From the NCBI GenBank assembly GCA_902825215.1, contig LR782234.1, forward strand, positions 2,790,001-2,854,000: a DNA stretch of 64,000 bases, written 5' to 3'. The DNA is from Pseudomonas fluorescens (lineage in GTDB: Bacteria; Pseudomonadota; Gammaproteobacteria; Pseudomonadales; Pseudomonadaceae). The translations under genes and the position numbers were made by a program. Every line of letters begins with the position of its first letter. Within the stretch, counting starts at the first letter, position 1. This document shows, piece after piece, positions 62,876 through 64,000 of the stretch. The notes under the pieces are model-generated. The model was not told where the DNA came from, searched no databases, and saw nothing but the letters and a program-made list of their open reading frames with translations.

Positions 62876-63270
62876 CGCACCGTTTCACCCAGTTCGACCG
62901 TCACGCGCCGGGCCTGCACAAAACCAAGGCCCAGCGCGAACTCGACCAGCACTGCGAGCAAAATCCCGGGGCCGGCATGACCGTTGAGCCATTCCGCAAA
63001 ACCCAGCACCGCCAACCCCAGACAACCAACGATAAAACCGTTGCTCAACGCATTGCGCCCCAGCGACGGCGGAGCATTGCGCACCAGATAAAACATCACC
63101 CCCAACGCCGCAAACAGCACTGCACTGCGCCGCGCGACAAAACCGGCCCCCTCGGAATATTCGACACTCCAGATCGCCAGTAGCCGTTCGGGGAAAATGC
63201 CCCAGGCCAGTGCCAACAGAAAACACAACGAACACGTGAGACCGGACAACGTGCGAAACGACAACTGCAT
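62872..63270 (-). CDS. Small inner-membrane protein, unknown function
   Basis: A 132-aa protein with four hydrophobic helices: LSGLTCSLCFLLALAWGIF, SAVLFAALGVMFYLV, FIVGCLGLAVLGFAEWL and GILLAVLVEFALGLGFV. The layout (signal-like TM1, an IWSVEYSEGAGFVARR loop, TM2-4) resembles small conserved membrane proteins of unknown role. ATG 63270 (MQLSFRTLSG) is taken; the frame is open further upstream but loses hydrophobic character. The stop overlaps the stop region of the convergent 89-aa gene. Confidence 0.75.
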   Translation of the reverse strand: MQLSFRTLSGLTCSLCFLLALAWGIFPERLLAIWSVEYSEGAGFVARRSAVLFAALGVMFYLVRNAPPSLGRNALSNGFIVGCLGLAVLGFAEWLNGHAGPGILLAVLVEFALGLGFVQARRVTVELGETVR

Positions 63271-63359
63271 GGCGAATCCTTGCGGCAGTGAGGAAGGCTC
63301 CGAGCATAACCGCCGAAACCCCTCCCGCCTACCGCAAAGCCGCGAATCAGACGTTTCTG

Positions 63360-63626
63360 TCAGTTTTGCAGCTGGCACGCGTCGGATAATTTCCGGTAGC
63401 TGATTTCTTCAGGTCTGCCGTTGTTGTCGATGTATTTCATGTCGGCGGTAATGACCTTGCATTCCAGGGTGGCTGGCTCGGTCAGTGCGACTACCTTCGC
63501 TACTTGCAGCGGCATGCCGTACTTGTAGGGCACGGCGTTTGAGGGGGTTGTGTCATTGGCTTGGGCCAGCCCGGTGAATGCGGTACAGGCGAGGGCGGCG
63601 GTGAGCAATGGAAGACGAATGTTCAT
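63360..63626 (-). CDS. DUF2790-like exported protein
   Basis: An 88-aa protein with signal peptide (MNIRLPLLTAALACTAFTGLAQA, cleavage before NDTTP). The mature part has YKYGMPLQVAKVVALTEPATLECKVITADMKYIDNNG, the DUF2790 pattern seen in small periplasmic proteins of Pseudomonas, several of which respond to copper or other stress. Two Cys may form a disulfide. ATG 63626 has GAGAG upstream. Confidence 0.82.
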   Translation of the reverse strand: MNIRLPLLTAALACTAFTGLAQANDTTPSNAVPYKYGMPLQVAKVVALTEPATLECKVITADMKYIDNNGRPEEISYRKLSDACQLQN

Positions 63627-64000
63627 GAGAGGACTCCCGTGCGACGGTTCTAGAGTTCGGCGTGATTCACCCGAATCTGCCGCACTGGGCAACAGCCGTG
63701 GGGGCGGGCTAAAGGTGTGCGGTCAGTGATAGTTTTTGGCCGGGGCGTTAAGGCAGGGTTAAGCAGGCTGAACGGTGGCTGTCGGGGAACGGAATGTCGC
63801 GCGATTGGGGACAGAGACAGTCAATCTCTCAGTTTTTCGGGGAAAATAAGAGCGCCGGGTAAGTTGTTTTCAACTTCTCCGCAAATACTTCGCTTTTGCG
63901 ACACAGATATGGGCCGCCATCAGGGATGTCCTTATTCAGTGCAAGACGGATATACCGTACAGTCACGGCCGTTGATTTTGAATTTTTTGAAAACTGGAGG
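63627..64000. other. Gene-free right end with a ribosome site at the edge
   Basis: The last 374 bp hold no supported gene. From about 63840 the DNA becomes AT-richer. The window ends in GGAGG (63996-64000) after TTTTTTGAAAACT, so a plus-strand gene very likely starts within about 10 bp beyond the edge. Confidence 0.5.

Noticed and set aside
62872..63360. Minus-strand extension of the membrane protein gene to 63378
   Set aside because: Upstream residues are polar and lack a ribosome site; ATG 63270 begins the first helix.

Overview
The window looks like chromosomal DNA from a Pseudomonas of the P. fluorescens group. The evidence is the dense high-GC coding, the many GGGAGCGAGCCTGCTCGCG-type REP palindromes typical of this group, the complete ptxS-kguEKTD 2-ketogluconate locus with two exact PtxS operators, an MvaT/MvaU-type H-NS protein, and pseudomonad-type families such as those resembling DUF1652 and DUF2790. 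No rRNA, tRNA, CRISPR array, prophage or intact insertion sequence was seen.

Layout. 1-12.2 kb: a topoisomerase IB cut by the left edge, modABC molybdate uptake with a perfect ModE-type operator, a nitronate-monooxygenase-like flavoprotein, a large Gly/Trp/Tyr-rich exported protein, an AcuI-like reductase, the alkB-ada alkylation-repair pair, and small or hypothetical proteins. 12.5-19.3 kb: galU, gor, a KfrA-like DNA-binding protein divergent from a stand-alone tyrosine recombinase, then ahpC and ahpF; gor and ahpCF form a thiol and peroxide defence group. 19.5-30.8 kb: gloA, mvaU-like, an EAL phosphodiesterase, a LysR regulator with a divergent exporter, hppD, rarD, a large surface O-acyltransferase and an aldo/keto reductase. 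31.1-38.1 kb: an MFS transporter, CdaR-type regulator and glycerate kinase (sugar-acid/glycerate use), a chemoreceptor and an aminotransferase. 38.3-43.6 kb: the 2-ketogluconate operon and its repressor.

43.7-49.7 kb is an AT-richer accessory segment: two proteins built of related beta-rich domains, a classical autotransporter and a small beta-rich protein. A divergent paralogue of the small protein lies 10 kb away (59.5-59.95 kb). Three promoters, those of the first island gene and of both small paralogues, carry a similar 20-bp lux-box-like palindrome (ACTGTCA-N4-TGACAGT type). Each palindrome lies 81-92 bp before the start codon with an AT-rich -10-like hexamer at a similar distance downstream. 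This suggests an undescribed regulon, possibly under a LuxR-type regulator encoded elsewhere, and is the main lead in the window.

49.8-64 kb: a DUF1345-like membrane protein, an RND pump with its adaptor but no outer-membrane channel, divergent from an RstA/RstB-like two-component pair; pncA; an ECF sigma/anti-sigma operon with signs of decay (no ATG start, short anti-sigma); a catalytic-domain-only threonine dehydratase preceded by a convincing Ile/Thr attenuator (leader peptide, antiterminator, terminator); a NIPSNAP protein, ecotin, and small conserved proteins. REP elements lie at most convergent or post-operon junctions. In two places repeat DNA has become coding: the kguK C-terminus and the kguD stop codon.
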